From: Streptomyces sp. JH34
GTDB lineage: Bacteria; Actinomycetota; Actinomycetes; Streptomycetales; Streptomycetaceae
Reading direction: 5' to 3'
Length of the DNA stretch: 64,000 bases
Assembly: GCF_029428875.1 (NCBI RefSeq)
Contig: NZ_JAJSOO010000001.1
Location: forward strand, 4,650,001 to 4,714,000
The notes under the pieces were generated by a model, which made no database searches, was not told the DNA's origin, and worked only from the letters and a program-made list of their open reading frames with translations. Made by a program: the position numbers and the translations under genes. Shown in pieces: positions 1-8,795 of the stretch (the stretch's first letter is position 1; the number at the start of each line of letters is the position of its first letter).

Positions 1-178
1 CCGCCTTCACGGGCACCGTCACGAACCGGGAGGGCGCACGGCCGGCCACGGCGATGGCGAGCCCGAGCACCGCCGCCACGAGCGTGCCGAGCACGGTGGC
101 GAGCAGGGTGACCCGGAATCCTTCGAGCAGCAGGGGAAGGGCGTCCCCGGCGGCGTCCCAGTCGAATGTCCGGTTCAC
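1..178 (-). CDS. Amino-acid ABC transporter permease, EhuC-like (partial)
   Basis: Only the N-terminal ~59 residues lie in the window; the gene runs off the left edge. The readable start is VNRTFDWDAAGDALPLLLEG followed by a hydrophobic helix, the usual beginning of a His/Glu/Gln-type ABC permease. The GTG start (178-176) overlaps the TGA of the upstream permease gene by four bases (GTGA), so the two are translationally coupled. It would form the membrane pore together with the product of 175-909 and be served by the binding protein of 929-1831. The ATPase gene is expected further left. The ehu assignment is inferred from the binding protein. Confidence 0.75.
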   Translation of the reverse strand, partial: MNRTFDWDAAGDALPLLLEGFRVTLLATVLGTLVAAVLGLAIAVAGRAPSRFVTVPVKA

Positions 179-909
179 CGGGCACCTCCGGCCGTGGTGA
201 CGGCTTCCGCCGTGCGGGTCCTGAACAGGCCGCGCCCGCCGGTGTGGAGGCCGAGCCGGCGCTTGGCCGACCGCTCCAGCAGGTTCATCAGCAGGGTCAG
301 TGTGTAGGCGAGCACGAAGTAGACGACCAGCAGCAGCAGATACGCGGTGACGGTCTCACCGGTGAGGCTGCGGATGTGCTCGATCGTGGTCATGAAGTCG
401 GCGGCGGAGATCAGCCACAGCAGCGGCGTGCACTTCAGCAGCTGGATCAGCAGGTTGGTGAAGGGCGGGATCATCTGCACCCATGCCTGGGGCAGGATCA
501 CCTTCCGCATCCGGTGCAGCGGCGTCATGTTCAGCGCCACGGCCGCCTCGTACTGGGCGCGGGGCACGGAGTTGACCGCGCCGCGCACGATCTCGGCGCC
601 GTACGCCCCGTAGTTCAGGCCGAACGCGACGACACCGCAGAGCAGCGGGGTCAGCTCGTAGCCCGTCAGCTGAGGCATGGCGTAGTAGAGCCAGAACAGC
701 TGGATGTACAGCGAGGTGCCGCGGAAGAACTCCACGACGGTCCGGGAGACCCCGCGCACCAGCAGCAGCCTGCTGCCGGCCGCCAGACCCAGGGTGAACG
801 ACAGGAGGAGGGTGAGCAGGGAGCCCAGGACGGTGGCCTGGGCCGTCACCCACAGGCCGGCGCCGACCTGGGGCAGTTCGTCGAGAAGGGTGGAGAAGAA
901 GTCACTCAT
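175..909 (-). CDS. Amino-acid ABC transporter permease, EhuD-like
   Basis: A 244-residue inner-membrane permease of the polar amino-acid uptake family. Hydrophobic helices lie around residues 20-45, 65-110 and 170-215. The EAA loop that docks the ATPase is visible as YEAAVALNMTPLHRMRKVIL, near residues 120-139. The binding-protein gene is 20 bp upstream and the second permease overlaps by four bases, so the three form one operon. Ectoine/hydroxyectoine (Ehu) specificity rests on the neighbouring EhuB-like protein; other polar amino acids or derivatives remain possible. Confidence 0.8.
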   Translation of the reverse strand: MSDFFSTLLDELPQVGAGLWVTAQATVLGSLLTLLLSFTLGLAAGSRLLLVRGVSRTVVEFFRGTSLYIQLFWLYYAMPQLTGYELTPLLCGVVAFGLNYGAYGAEIVRGAVNSVPRAQYEAAVALNMTPLHRMRKVILPQAWVQMIPPFTNLLIQLLKCTPLLWLISAADFMTTIEHIRSLTGETVTAYLLLLVVYFVLAYTLTLLMNLLERSAKRRLGLHTGGRGLFRTRTAEAVTTAGGAR

Positions 910-928
910 ACGGTGTGGTCCGCCCTTG

Positions 929-1831
929 TCAGCCCTTGCACAGGTCGGCCGTCTTGAGTGTGGCCGGCGGGATCTCGGTGGCGCCGAAGCCGTAGTCCTG
1001 GAGCAGTTCGACGTAGCGCGACCGGTCCGAGACGATCTTCTTGAGCTCGCGGTTGAAGGAGTCGCGCAGGTCCTCGTTGCCCTGGCGGAAGACCGCGCCG
1101 CCCGGGGAGAACTGCTGCTCGCCGTCCAGCTCGGGGACGAACGCCTCGGTGACCTCGGTGTCCGGGTTGGTCTTGGCGAGCCAGCGCAGCGAGATGCCGG
1201 TGAGCAGGAAGGCGTCGATCCGGCCGCCCTTGACGGCGTCCGCGCCGTCCTGCGGCTTCTGCAGCGTCTTGATCTTGCCCTCGGCGATGCCCGCGCCCTT
1301 GGCGTACGAGGCCTCGACCGCGCCCGACATCACGCCGACGGTGATCCCCGCCGCCTTCGCGGACGCCAGGTCGGTGACCTTCCTCGGGTTGCCCTTCTTC
1401 ACCATCAGGGCGGTGGGGGAGATGAACTCCGGCTCGGAGAAGAGGGCGTTGGCGCACCGCTCGGGGGTGATCGCCATGCCCGCGCTGACCACGTCGTACT
1501 TGCCCGCCTGCAGGCCGGGGATGAGGCCGTCCCACTCCGAGAGGGTGGGCTTCAGCTCGTCGACGCCGAGCGCCTTGAATATCTCCCGGTGCAGGGTGGG
1601 GGCCTCTCCCTTGAGCTCCTTGCCCTCCATGAAGCCGTACGGGGCCTCGTTGGCGTACGCGACCCGGACGAAGCCCTGCTTGCGGAGCTTGTCGAGCGCG
1701 CCCTCACCGTCAGCGGCGCCGGCGTCGGTCTTGCTGCACGCGGAGAGCAGGCCCGGAACGACGAGCAGACCTCCCACGGCCGCGGATCGATTGAGGAAGC
1801 CCCGGCGGGACAGGTGAGGGAAGTCAGCCAT
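929..1831 (-). CDS. Ectoine-type ABC transporter substrate-binding lipoprotein (EhuB-like)
   Basis: A 300-residue periplasmic-binding-protein family 3 lipoprotein. The N-terminus has a twin-arginine-like stretch (SRRGFLNRS), a hydrophobic core and a lipobox (LLSAC), so it should be exported, perhaps by Tat, and anchored by lipid. The mature part has the solute-binding pattern VRVAYANEAPYGF, then GLIPGLQAGKYDVVSAGM and ITPERC. These phrases resemble EhuB proteins that bind ectoine and hydroxyectoine, which is family knowledge. The ATG at 1831 was chosen because an AGGAGA ribosome site lies about 10 bases upstream and the signal peptide starts there. It is first in the operon with two permeases; the ligand is inferred. 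Confidence 0.72.
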   Translation of the reverse strand: MADFPHLSRRGFLNRSAAVGGLLVVPGLLSACSKTDAGAADGEGALDKLRKQGFVRVAYANEAPYGFMEGKELKGEAPTLHREIFKALGVDELKPTLSEWDGLIPGLQAGKYDVVSAGMAITPERCANALFSEPEFISPTALMVKKGNPRKVTDLASAKAAGITVGVMSGAVEASYAKGAGIAEGKIKTLQKPQDGADAVKGGRIDAFLLTGISLRWLAKTNPDTEVTEAFVPELDGEQQFSPGGAVFRQGNEDLRDSFNRELKKIVSDRSRYVELLQDYGFGATEIPPATLKTADLCKG

Positions 1832-2051
1832 GGTTCGCGGTCTCCTGGAGAAATCGGGGATGTTCGAACGGTCCGGACAGGGTGAGCACCTGCCCGATCC
1901 GGGGCGCCTATGCAGCAAGCGCCGCCATGTAATCGAACGGTGGCCGGAGGGTGACCTTCCCGTGTCTCGTCATGGGCGCAGGGCGACGGCCGGGTCGCAG
2001 CGCGTATTCCCCGTGCGGTCCGTCTTCATGACTACCCGTTATGTCCGATCG

Positions 2052-3011
2052 TCAGTCCGGAATGTCGGTGGAGGGTACGTAACCGCTCCTCATGTCCACG
2101 ACGTTGGGCAACGGCGCACCGGAGGCCCAGAGTTCGTACATCGAGACGAACTGTTCGCCCAGCCGGTCGCGCCAGCCGGCCGTGTCCCCGCTCATGTGCG
2201 GGGATACCAGCAGACGGGGCACGCCCCAGAGGGGGCTGGAGGCACCCAGGGGCTCCCGCTGGAACACGTCGAGGGCGGCGCCAGCGATCCACCGCCGGCG
2301 CAGGGCCTCGGCCAGGTCCTCCTCGACGGTGAGCGCTCCGCGCCCCACGTTGACGAAGTGCGCGGAGGGCTGGAGCAGCCCGAAGAAGCGGGCGTTGAAC
2401 ATGCCGCGCGTGGCGTCCGTCAGCGGGGCCGCGCCGATCACCCAGTCCGCACCGGCCGCCAGCCGGTCCAGGTCCTCGACGCCGTGGATCGTGCGCCGTG
2501 CCGTACGCCCGACGAGTGCCACCTGGACGCCGAGGCCGTCCAGCAGCCGCATGATCTCCCGGCCGACCGGACCCGCCCCGACCACCACGGCGCGGGTGCC
2601 GGCGAGCCCTCGGGTCTCCCGGTGGCCCCACCGGTGCTGCCGCTGGAGTTCCAGGGTGCGGGGGAGGTCCTTGGCGAAGGCCAGCACCAGCCCCGCGACG
2701 TACTCGGCGATCGGCAGCTCGAAGACGCCCCGGGCGTTGGTGACGACGGTGGGGGAGGCGGCCAGCTCCGGGCAGAGCAACCGGTCCACCCCGGCGCTCG
2801 CGGTGTGCACCCAGCGGGGGCGGGGGCCGTCCCCCGGCCAGGCCGCGCGGACCGCGTCGGAGGCGAAGTCCCAGACGAGCAGCACGTCCGCCTCGGGCAG
2901 CAGTCCGGCCAGTGTCCGCCCGTCGGCGTGCCGCACGACGGCCCGGCCCGTCAGCCTGCCCAGGCGCGGTGGCGGGTCGGTGTCCAGGACGAGGATCACG
3001 GGAGTGGCCAT
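2052..3011 (-). CDS. D-isomer-specific 2-hydroxyacid dehydrogenase
   Basis: An NAD(P)-dependent dehydrogenase of the D-2-hydroxyacid family, about 319 residues from the ATG at 3011 (MATPVILVL); an in-frame start at 3032 is also possible. The Rossmann signature VVVGAGPVGREI is present. So are the catalytic set Arg (NVGRGAL), Glu (ALDVFQREPL) and His (VSPHMSGDT). It probably reduces or oxidises a small 2-keto/2-hydroxy acid. It lies 220 bp beyond the EhuB-like gene on the same strand and is divergent from the isomerase/decarboxylase-like gene at 3196, so a shared catabolic pathway, perhaps for ectoine, is likely but unproven. Confidence 0.85.
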   Translation of the reverse strand: MATPVILVLDTDPPPRLGRLTGRAVVRHADGRTLAGLLPEADVLLVWDFASDAVRAAWPGDGPRPRWVHTASAGVDRLLCPELAASPTVVTNARGVFELPIAEYVAGLVLAFAKDLPRTLELQRQHRWGHRETRGLAGTRAVVVGAGPVGREIMRLLDGLGVQVALVGRTARRTIHGVEDLDRLAAGADWVIGAAPLTDATRGMFNARFFGLLQPSAHFVNVGRGALTVEEDLAEALRRRWIAGAALDVFQREPLGASSPLWGVPRLLVSPHMSGDTAGWRDRLGEQFVSMYELWASGAPLPNVVDMRSGYVPSTDIPD

Positions 3012-3195
3012 CAGGAATGACCACGCTCGCACCGGGGCACACGCCCGTCAACAGGGCCTTCACCCTGCGGGAGGAACCGCAGGTCACGCCCGTTGCGGGC
3101 GACGGCAGGGGGCCGGAAGGGGAATACTTGTCCCAGCAGGGGCAGCGGTGGCGCGAGCGCCCGCGGGACATCCGGAACGTACGGGAAGGACGGAC

Positions 3196-3960
3196 ATGAC
3201 GACCGTAGGACTTCTGTACCCGGGCCATGCCGCGGAGGACGACTTCCCGCGGATCGAGGTCATGCTCGACAGCGACATCAGAGTGCCGCTCTTCCATACG
3301 GACATCGACGAGGACGCCCGCAGGGTCGAGAACCTGCGCGAGGCGGGTGCGCCCGACCGTCTCAGCGCCGGTGTCGAGGAACTCCGCCTGGCAGGCGCCG
3401 AATCGCTCGTCTGGGCCTGCTCGGGCGGCAGTTTCGCCTACGGCTGGGACGGGGCGCACGAGCAGGCGGCGGGCCTGGCCAGGGCGGCCGGGCTCCCCGC
3501 GTCCAGCTCCTCCGTCGCCTTCGTCCAGGCCGTGCGTGAGCTGGGCGCCTCGCGGGTCGCGGTCGCCGCCACCTACTCCGAGGACATCGCCGCGCTCTTC
3601 GCCGGCTTCCTGGAGTCCGGTGGCGTCGAGGTGGCCGCCACCCGGGGCAGGGGCATCATCGCGGCGTCCGAGGCCGCCGCCGCGGACGTGGAGCTCGTGA
3701 AGGAGCTGGCCGTGGCCGGGGACCACCCCGACGCCGAGGTGGTCCTGCTCCCGGACAACGCCCTGCACACCGCCGCCCACGTCCCCGAGCTCGAGGAACT
3801 CCTCGGCAAGCCGGTGCTCACCGCCAACCAGGTGGCCGTCTGGGAAGGCCTCCGGCTGGCGGAACGCCGTATCTGGGCGCCCACCCTGGGCACCCTGTTC
3901 GCCACCCGTGAGCCCCCGCTGGGCGCCGCCGAACCCAAGGGCATCGAAGTGCGGGAGTAG
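3196..3960 (+). CDS. Maleate isomerase / arylmalonate decarboxylase family protein (EutA-like)
   Basis: A 254-residue cytosolic protein of the Asp/Glu racemase superfamily, on the branch of maleate cis-trans isomerase, arylmalonate decarboxylase and EutA of ectoine breakdown. It has the two-lobed pattern, with LVWACSGGSFAYG in the first lobe (Cys75) and VLLPDNALHTA in the second. The protein has only this one cysteine, whereas racemases and isomerases normally use two. That favours a decarboxylase-like or altered chemistry. The start ATG has a good GGAAGGA ribosome site. It is divergent from the hydroxyacid dehydrogenase and next to the ehu-like transporter, which supports a role in using the imported compound. 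Confidence 0.7.
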   Translation: MTTVGLLYPGHAAEDDFPRIEVMLDSDIRVPLFHTDIDEDARRVENLREAGAPDRLSAGVEELRLAGAESLVWACSGGSFAYGWDGAHEQAAGLARAAGLPASSSSVAFVQAVRELGASRVAVAATYSEDIAALFAGFLESGGVEVAATRGRGIIAASEAAAADVELVKELAVAGDHPDAEVVLLPDNALHTAAHVPELEELLGKPVLTANQVAVWEGLRLAERRIWAPTLGTLFATREPPLGAAEPKGIEVRE

Positions 3961-4050
3961 ACGCCCCGGACGGGCCGCCGCGGGAATAAGCGGAGTCATC
4001 CTCCTGTTTGCCCTCCGGTACACAGACGTAGCACCGGAGAGGCCGAACAC

Positions 4051-5151
4051 GTGGACGAGAACCGAGGCGACCAGATTCGCGGCACGAAGGGCGGTACGGC
4101 CTCCGTGCCCCTCTCCGTGCTCGACCTGGTGACCGTGGGCCAGGGCCGCACGGCGACCCAGGCCCTGCGCACCAGTGTGGACATCGCCAAGCTCGCCGAG
4201 AGCCGTGGCTTCCACCGCTTCTGGGTCGCCGAGCACCACTCCATGCCCGGCGTGGCCTCCTCGTCCCCCGCCGTGATCCTCGCGCACCTGGCCGCCCACA
4301 CCGAGCGCATCCGGCTCGGTTCCGGCGGCGTGATGCTGCCCAACCACGCCCCGCTGGTGATCGCGGAACAGTTCGGGACCCTGGAGGCGATGGCCCCCGG
4401 CCGCGTCGACCTCGGCCTGGGGCGCGCTCCCGGCACGGACGGCGCCACCGCCGCCGCCCTGCGCCGCACGGACCGGCTGAACGAGGGGGCCGAGGACTTC
4501 CCTCAGCAGCTCGCCGAGCTGACCCGCTTCCTGGACGACGACTTCCCGGACGGGCACCCTTACGCCCGCATCCACGCCGTCCCCGGACCCGTGCAGGCCA
4601 CCTCGCCCGGTGGCGTCCAGTCGCCCGCGCGGCCGCCCGTCTGGCTGCTGGGCTCCTCCGGCTTCAGCGCCCGGCTGGCCGGTGTCCTCGGCCTGCCCTT
4701 CGCCTTCGCCCACCACTTCTCGGCCCGCAACACGGTGCCGGCCCTCGACCTGTACCGGGAGTCCTTCAAGCCCTCCGCGGTGCTCGACGCCCCCTACGCC
4801 CTCATCGGGGTCGCGGCACTCGCCGCCGACGACGAGCGCGAGGCCAGGCGCCAGGTGCTCACCGGAGCCCTGTCCATGGTCCGGCTGCGCACCGGACGCC
4901 CGGGCCTCGTGCCGAGCCCGGAGGAGACGGAGGCGTACGACTTCAGCCCCATGGAGCGCGAGTTCGTCGACGGCTGGCTGAAGGACATCGTCCACGGCAC
5001 GGCCGACGAGGTCCGCACGGGCCTGGACGACCTGGCCAAGCGCACCGGCGCCGACGAGCTGATGATCACGGCCAACGCGCACGGGGGTGAGGCCCGGCTG
5101 CGCTCGTACGAGCTCATCGCCGACGCCTACGGCCTGCCCCGGGCGAGCTGA
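4051..5151 (+). CDS. LLM-class flavin-dependent oxidoreductase (luciferase-like)
   Basis: A 366-residue bacterial-luciferase-fold monooxygenase that would use reduced FMN or F420 and oxygen on an unknown substrate. Family marks include PLSVLDLVTVG near the start, FHRFWVAEHHSMPGVASSSP, the IRLGSGGVMLPNHAPLVIAE phosphate-binding segment and PGRVDLGLGRAPGTD. It resembles the single-gene MsnO8-type subgroup. The GTG start at 4051 is preceded by a GGAGAGG ribosome site. The next gene ends convergently 5 bp away. There is no operon partner to suggest a substrate. Confidence 0.85.
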   Translation: MDENRGDQIRGTKGGTASVPLSVLDLVTVGQGRTATQALRTSVDIAKLAESRGFHRFWVAEHHSMPGVASSSPAVILAHLAAHTERIRLGSGGVMLPNHAPLVIAEQFGTLEAMAPGRVDLGLGRAPGTDGATAAALRRTDRLNEGAEDFPQQLAELTRFLDDDFPDGHPYARIHAVPGPVQATSPGGVQSPARPPVWLLGSSGFSARLAGVLGLPFAFAHHFSARNTVPALDLYRESFKPSAVLDAPYALIGVAALAADDEREARRQVLTGALSMVRLRTGRPGLVPSPEETEAYDFSPMEREFVDGWLKDIVHGTADEVRTGLDDLAKRTGADELMITANAHGGEARLRSYELIADAYGLPRAS

Positions 5152-5156
5152 CCCGG

Positions 5157-6995
5157 TCAGCCCTCCGGCGGCCTGGCGCCGATCAGCTCGGCGATCCGCT
5201 CCGGGGCCACCGCACGTGAGTACAGCCAGCCCTGCCCGGTGTCGCAGCCGATCCGGCGCAGCCGCTCCGCCTGGCCCGACGTCTCCACGCACTCCGCGGT
5301 GACCGTCAGGCCCAGGCGGTGCGCCAGCTGCACCATCGCCTCGACGATCGTCTCGTCGGCCGGGCTGGGGTGGGCGCCGCCCTCGTGGCGGAACCCGCGT
5401 ACGAAGGAGCCGTCCAGCTTCAGCACGGACACGGGCAGCCGGCTCAGATAGGCGAGGTTGGAGTAGCCCGTACCGAAGTCGTCGATCGCGATGCGGACCC
5501 CCATGTCGCTGAGCGCCTCGAGCACCCGCAGTGGCCGGCCCGGGGAGCCCATGACCGCCGATTCGGTCAGCTCCAGTTGCAGCAGACCGGGTTCCAGACC
5601 GGTCTCGGCCAGGACCTCCGCGACGTCGGCGACCAGATCCGAGTCCCGGAGCTGCCGCACGGCGATGTTGACGCTGATGAAGAGCGCGGGATCCTCCGGG
5701 TGTTCGAGCTGCCAGCGGCGCGCCTGGAGACAGGCCGTGCGCAGCACCCAGCGGCCGAGCTGGACGATGGTGCCGTCCTCCTCGGCGATCGGGACGAACC
5801 GGCTGGGAGCCAGCAGCCCGAACCGCGGGTGGTTCCAGCGGACCAGGGCCTCCACACCCCGTACGACCTCGTCCGCCATGCCGACCAGCGGCTGGTACTC
5901 CAGCGTGAACTCCCCGCGGTCGACGGCCGGGCGGAGCGTGGAGGAGAGCGCCTGCCGGGTCATCCGGTGGGCGTTGCGCTCCGGGTCGAACAGGGTCCAG
6001 CGGGCCCGGCCGTCGGCCTTGGCCCAGTACAGCGTGGTGTCCGCCGCCTGCATCAGGGCGGTGGCCGAGGTGTCGGCGGACGACCGCTCCACCACACCGA
6101 TCGACGCGGAGACCGACAATCGGTGTCCGGACACCTCGAACGGCCGCTGGAGGGCGGCGCATACCGAACGGGCGAGCTCGGTGAGCTGGTGCGTCCCCGA
6201 CGATTTCTCGACGAGGATGGCGAACTCGTCACCGCCGAGGCGCGCCACCAGATGGCCGCCGGTGCGGTGCCCGTCGGCCTCGGCGCAGTCGGTGAGCCGC
6301 GCGGCGACGGCGGCGAGCAACCGGTCGCCGGTGCGGTGGCCCAGGGTGTCGTTGACCGCCTTGAAGCCGTCGATGTCCAGGTAGCAGAGACCGATCCGGC
6401 CGGGCGGCGCCTCCGGCGTACCTGCGGCGTCCGGCGCCTCCAGGGCGCTCGCGAGCCGTTCGAAGAACAGTGTGCGGTTGGGCAGCCTGGTCACGGGGTC
6501 GTGCATCCGCAGATGACGCAGCCGCTCCCGAAGCTCCCGCCGGTCGCTGATGTCGGCGACGGACAGCAGCACGCGCTCCGCGCCGTCGGCGGGGTCGCCC
6601 ATCGGCACGACGGTGACCTCCGCCCACAGCGGCCGGCCATCGGCGTGCTTGAGCCGCCTGGTGCACCGGAGCCTGGGCCGGGTGCCGCGCAGCACCTCGT
6701 TGTACGCCCGCCAGGTGGGGCCGTCCGAGGACAGCCCGACGAGGTCTGCCGCGGGTTGCCCGGTCAGGGCCGCCGGGTCCCTGCCGAGCAGCCCGCCCAG
6801 CGCGTCGTTCGGAGTCACGACCTGGCCGCGGAGGTCGACGACGGCCATCGGGAGGGCGGCCGCCGCGAACGCGGCCCGGTAGTCGCGCAACTCGGAGAGA
6901 CCCGGCCTCGGGTGATCACGCTGTGTGACCTCTGGTGGCCCGGAGCCGGGAGGCGTGCCCGCCCGGGGTGTCGGCCCTTCGTCGGTTCCGCTCAC
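5157..6995 (-). CDS. cdgA: PAS-GGDEF-EAL cyclic-di-GMP signalling protein (CdgA-like)
   Basis: About 612 residues without membrane helices. A PAS domain (about residues 25-140) is followed by a GGDEF domain with the intact signature RLGGDEFAIL. The EAL domain has EALVRW, LTESAVM and IDDFGTGYSNLAYLSRLPVSVLKLDGSF. Both catalytic halves keep their key residues, so synthesis and breakdown of c-di-GMP are both possible. The GTG start at 6995 follows a GGGAG site. The architecture and gene surroundings fit CdgA of S. coelicolor (SCO2817, a BldD target), recalled from memory. A perfect BldD-consensus box lies in the first codons (6915-6929), consistent with developmental control. The symbol is provisional. 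Confidence 0.8.
   Translation of the reverse strand: MSGTDEGPTPRAGTPPGSGPPEVTQRDHPRPGLSELRDYRAAFAAAALPMAVVDLRGQVVTPNDALGGLLGRDPAALTGQPAADLVGLSSDGPTWRAYNEVLRGTRPRLRCTRRLKHADGRPLWAEVTVVPMGDPADGAERVLLSVADISDRRELRERLRHLRMHDPVTRLPNRTLFFERLASALEAPDAAGTPEAPPGRIGLCYLDIDGFKAVNDTLGHRTGDRLLAAVAARLTDCAEADGHRTGGHLVARLGGDEFAILVEKSSGTHQLTELARSVCAALQRPFEVSGHRLSVSASIGVVERSSADTSATALMQAADTTLYWAKADGRARWTLFDPERNAHRMTRQALSSTLRPAVDRGEFTLEYQPLVGMADEVVRGVEALVRWNHPRFGLLAPSRFVPIAEEDGTIVQLGRWVLRTACLQARRWQLEHPEDPALFISVNIAVRQLRDSDLVADVAEVLAETGLEPGLLQLELTESAVMGSPGRPLRVLEALSDMGVRIAIDDFGTGYSNLAYLSRLPVSVLKLDGSFVRGFRHEGGAHPSPADETIVEAMVQLAHRLGLTVTAECVETSGQAERLRRIGCDTGQGWLYSRAVAPERIAELIGARPPEG
6915..6929. promoter_or_regulatory. 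Candidate BldD operator
   Basis: The 15 bases ATCACGCTGTGTGAC match every fixed position of the BldD consensus NTNACNC(A/T)GNGTNAN. The box sits inside the 5' coding part of the PAS-GGDEF-EAL gene (about 65 bp inside the chosen start), a family that BldD is known to control. It could repress from within the gene, or the real promoter and start may lie further downstream than chosen. Confidence 0.5.
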
Positions 6996-7418
6996 CGCTC
7001 GCTCCCGCTGTGCAGATTGTCGTGAACAGGTATGGCCGGGCAGGCGCGTGGAGTGGAGCGCCGTCCCAGGGGCGGCAACCACGCAGGAAAGCGAGGTGAA
7101 GCATAGAGGGTCGCGCGCCGGCCGTTCCAGCGCGCCCACCGTTTCGGACACGTGGTACGCGCATGGCCCACGCCCGCGTGGCGCCCGCGCCGGTCAGGGT
7201 GCGCTCCAGCGAATTGGTCAGAGATGATCTATTTTCTGGCGATCTGTTCCCTGCGAATTTCTGGGTGAGCAAATGTGACTGTCTGTGTATGTGATCGTCC
7301 TTCTGGGGATGGCCCGCCAGGCCTCCCCTGACCCGTGTGGGGCAGCACAACAGGGCGTGCGCCACCGGATCGGCACAGGGTGAGGAGGAAGCCCCGCATT
7401 CGCCACCCGGAGGTAGAT
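6996..7418. other. Intergenic region between divergent genes
   Basis: A 423-bp gap between the c-di-GMP gene (minus) and the M6 protease gene (plus). No supported gene was found. The stretch around 7222-7300 is noticeably AT-richer than its surroundings and probably holds the protease promoter, but no clear -35/-10 pair was assigned. Confidence 0.4.
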
Positions 7419-8660
7419 GTGCCGCGTCAGCACGGACCCGGGGGACCGGAGAGGCCGAGACTGCGCAGTGCGGCGGCTGCCCTCACCTCCCTCCTGGCGC
7501 TCGCCGCCACCGGACTGGTCGCAGGGCCGGCCGTGGCGGCCACGCGCGACGCGGGACCGTGCGCCCTGCCCAGGACCGGAGCGCACCACTCCCTCGGGCT
7601 CGACACCTGGAACGGCGCCTACCCGCGCCCCGAACACGGTCTCGACGCGGTCATGGTCTTCCTCTCGTTCCCCGACTCCGAGCCCGTGGTGTCCCCGGAG
7701 GTGCTCGCCGCCGACTACTTCCCCTCCACCACCCGCTTCTTCCGGCGCGCCTCGTACGGGAAGTTCACCCTGCGCGCCCACCCGCAGCGGCAGTGGACCG
7801 CCATGCCCCATCCGTCCACCTGGTACGGCATACAGCGTGACTGGGGATCCGAGCGCCGCAGCGCCTACCTGCGCGACGCGATCAGGGCCGCCGACGAGCA
7901 GACCGACTTCGCCGCGCACGACGTCGTCTACCTCGTCGCCGACCCGGACGCCCCCGGCGTCGACTCCGACGCCACCAAGGTCGTCAACTTCGACCGGCCG
8001 GTACGCGCGGACGGCACGGACATCAGGCGCGTGGTCACCGTGTTCGAGGAGCACCCGCCGGACCGGAACGTCCTCGCGCACGAGACCGGGCACGTCTTCG
8101 ACCTGGCGGACCTGTACCACCGGCCGGAGGACGGGAAGGGCGACTGGGACACCTACGTCGGTGACTGGGACGTGATGGGCAGCCAGTTCGGACTGTCGCC
8201 CGACCTGTTCGGCTGGCACAAGTGGAAGCTCGGCTGGCTGGAGGGCGAGGAGGTGGTGTGCGTGCAGGGCGCCGCCGACCTCACGCTGCAGCCCATGGCC
8301 GAGGTGCCCCTGCCCGGGGCGTCCGTCGGGACCCGGCTCGCGGTCGTCAGGACGGGCACGGACAGCGCCCTGGCCATCGAGGCCCGCAGCGCCACGGGCA
8401 ACGACCGGACGACCTGCACCGAGGGTGTGCTCGTCTACCGCATCCGCAACGCGACGCCGTCCGGTGGCGGCCCGGTCGAGGTGCTGGACACCCACCCCGA
8501 GTCGGACGCCTGCTGGGACCGGTCGGTCTATCCGCCGCTCGCCGACGCCCCCCTCCGGGAGGGCGAGCGCTACACCGTGCCGGGCGAGCGCATCCGTATC
8601 GACGTCGCCGACCGGACCCCGTCGGGAGCCTGGACCGTCCGCGTCACCACCGGCGTCTGA
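7419..8660 (+). CDS. Secreted M6-family metalloprotease
   Basis: A 413-residue exported zinc protease. A long actinobacterial signal peptide (charged start, then an Ala/Leu core ending in AVAATRD near residue 40) directs secretion. The zinc site is HETGHVFDLADLY, the M6 (immune inhibitor A-like) form of HExxH. A further VMG (DWDVMGSQFG) follows, as in M6 and related proteases. The GTG at 7419 was chosen because GGAGG lies six bases upstream; further upstream in-frame starts would add a non-signal leader. A strong hairpin follows the gene at 8680-8715. Substrates are unknown. Confidence 0.85.
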   Translation: MPRQHGPGGPERPRLRSAAAALTSLLALAATGLVAGPAVAATRDAGPCALPRTGAHHSLGLDTWNGAYPRPEHGLDAVMVFLSFPDSEPVVSPEVLAADYFPSTTRFFRRASYGKFTLRAHPQRQWTAMPHPSTWYGIQRDWGSERRSAYLRDAIRAADEQTDFAAHDVVYLVADPDAPGVDSDATKVVNFDRPVRADGTDIRRVVTVFEEHPPDRNVLAHETGHVFDLADLYHRPEDGKGDWDTYVGDWDVMGSQFGLSPDLFGWHKWKLGWLEGEEVVCVQGAADLTLQPMAEVPLPGASVGTRLAVVRTGTDSALAIEARSATGNDRTTCTEGVLVYRIRNATPSGGGPVEVLDTHPESDACWDRSVYPPLADAPLREGERYTVPGERIRIDVADRTPSGAWTVRVTTGV

Positions 8661-8679
8661 CCTGGGAGGACGCGCACAC

Positions 8680-8715
8680 GAAGAAGCCCCCTCGCTTCCG
8701 CGAGGGGGCTTCTTC
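8680..8715. terminator. Bidirectional hairpin terminator
   Basis: A perfect 15-bp stem (8680-8694 with 8701-8715) with a six-base loop. It lies between the M6 protease and the tRNA-Lys gene on the opposite strand and can serve both. Confidence 0.85.
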
Positions 8716-8721
8716 CGTCGG

Positions 8722-8795
8722 TGCGCCGTCAGGGACTCGAACCCCGGACCCGCTGATTAAGAGTCAGCTGCTCTAACCAACTGAGCTAACGGCGC
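8722..8795 (-). tRNA. tRNA-Lys (anticodon CTT)
   Basis: A 74-base cloverleaf read on the minus strand. The acceptor GCGCCGT pairs with ACGGCGC, discriminator A. The D-arm is of the AGCTCAGTTGGTTAGAGC type, the anticodon loop is CTCTTAA (CTT = Lys) and the T-arm contains GGTTCGAGTCC. The 3' CCA is not encoded. Its 5' end overlaps the last 10 bases of the upstream protein gene (8786-9490). Confidence 0.95.

Noticed and set aside
2032..6162. A 1376-codon open frame on the minus strand
   Set aside because: It crosses the true dehydrogenase and c-di-GMP genes in another frame and is antisense to two plus-strand enzymes; no domain is seen.
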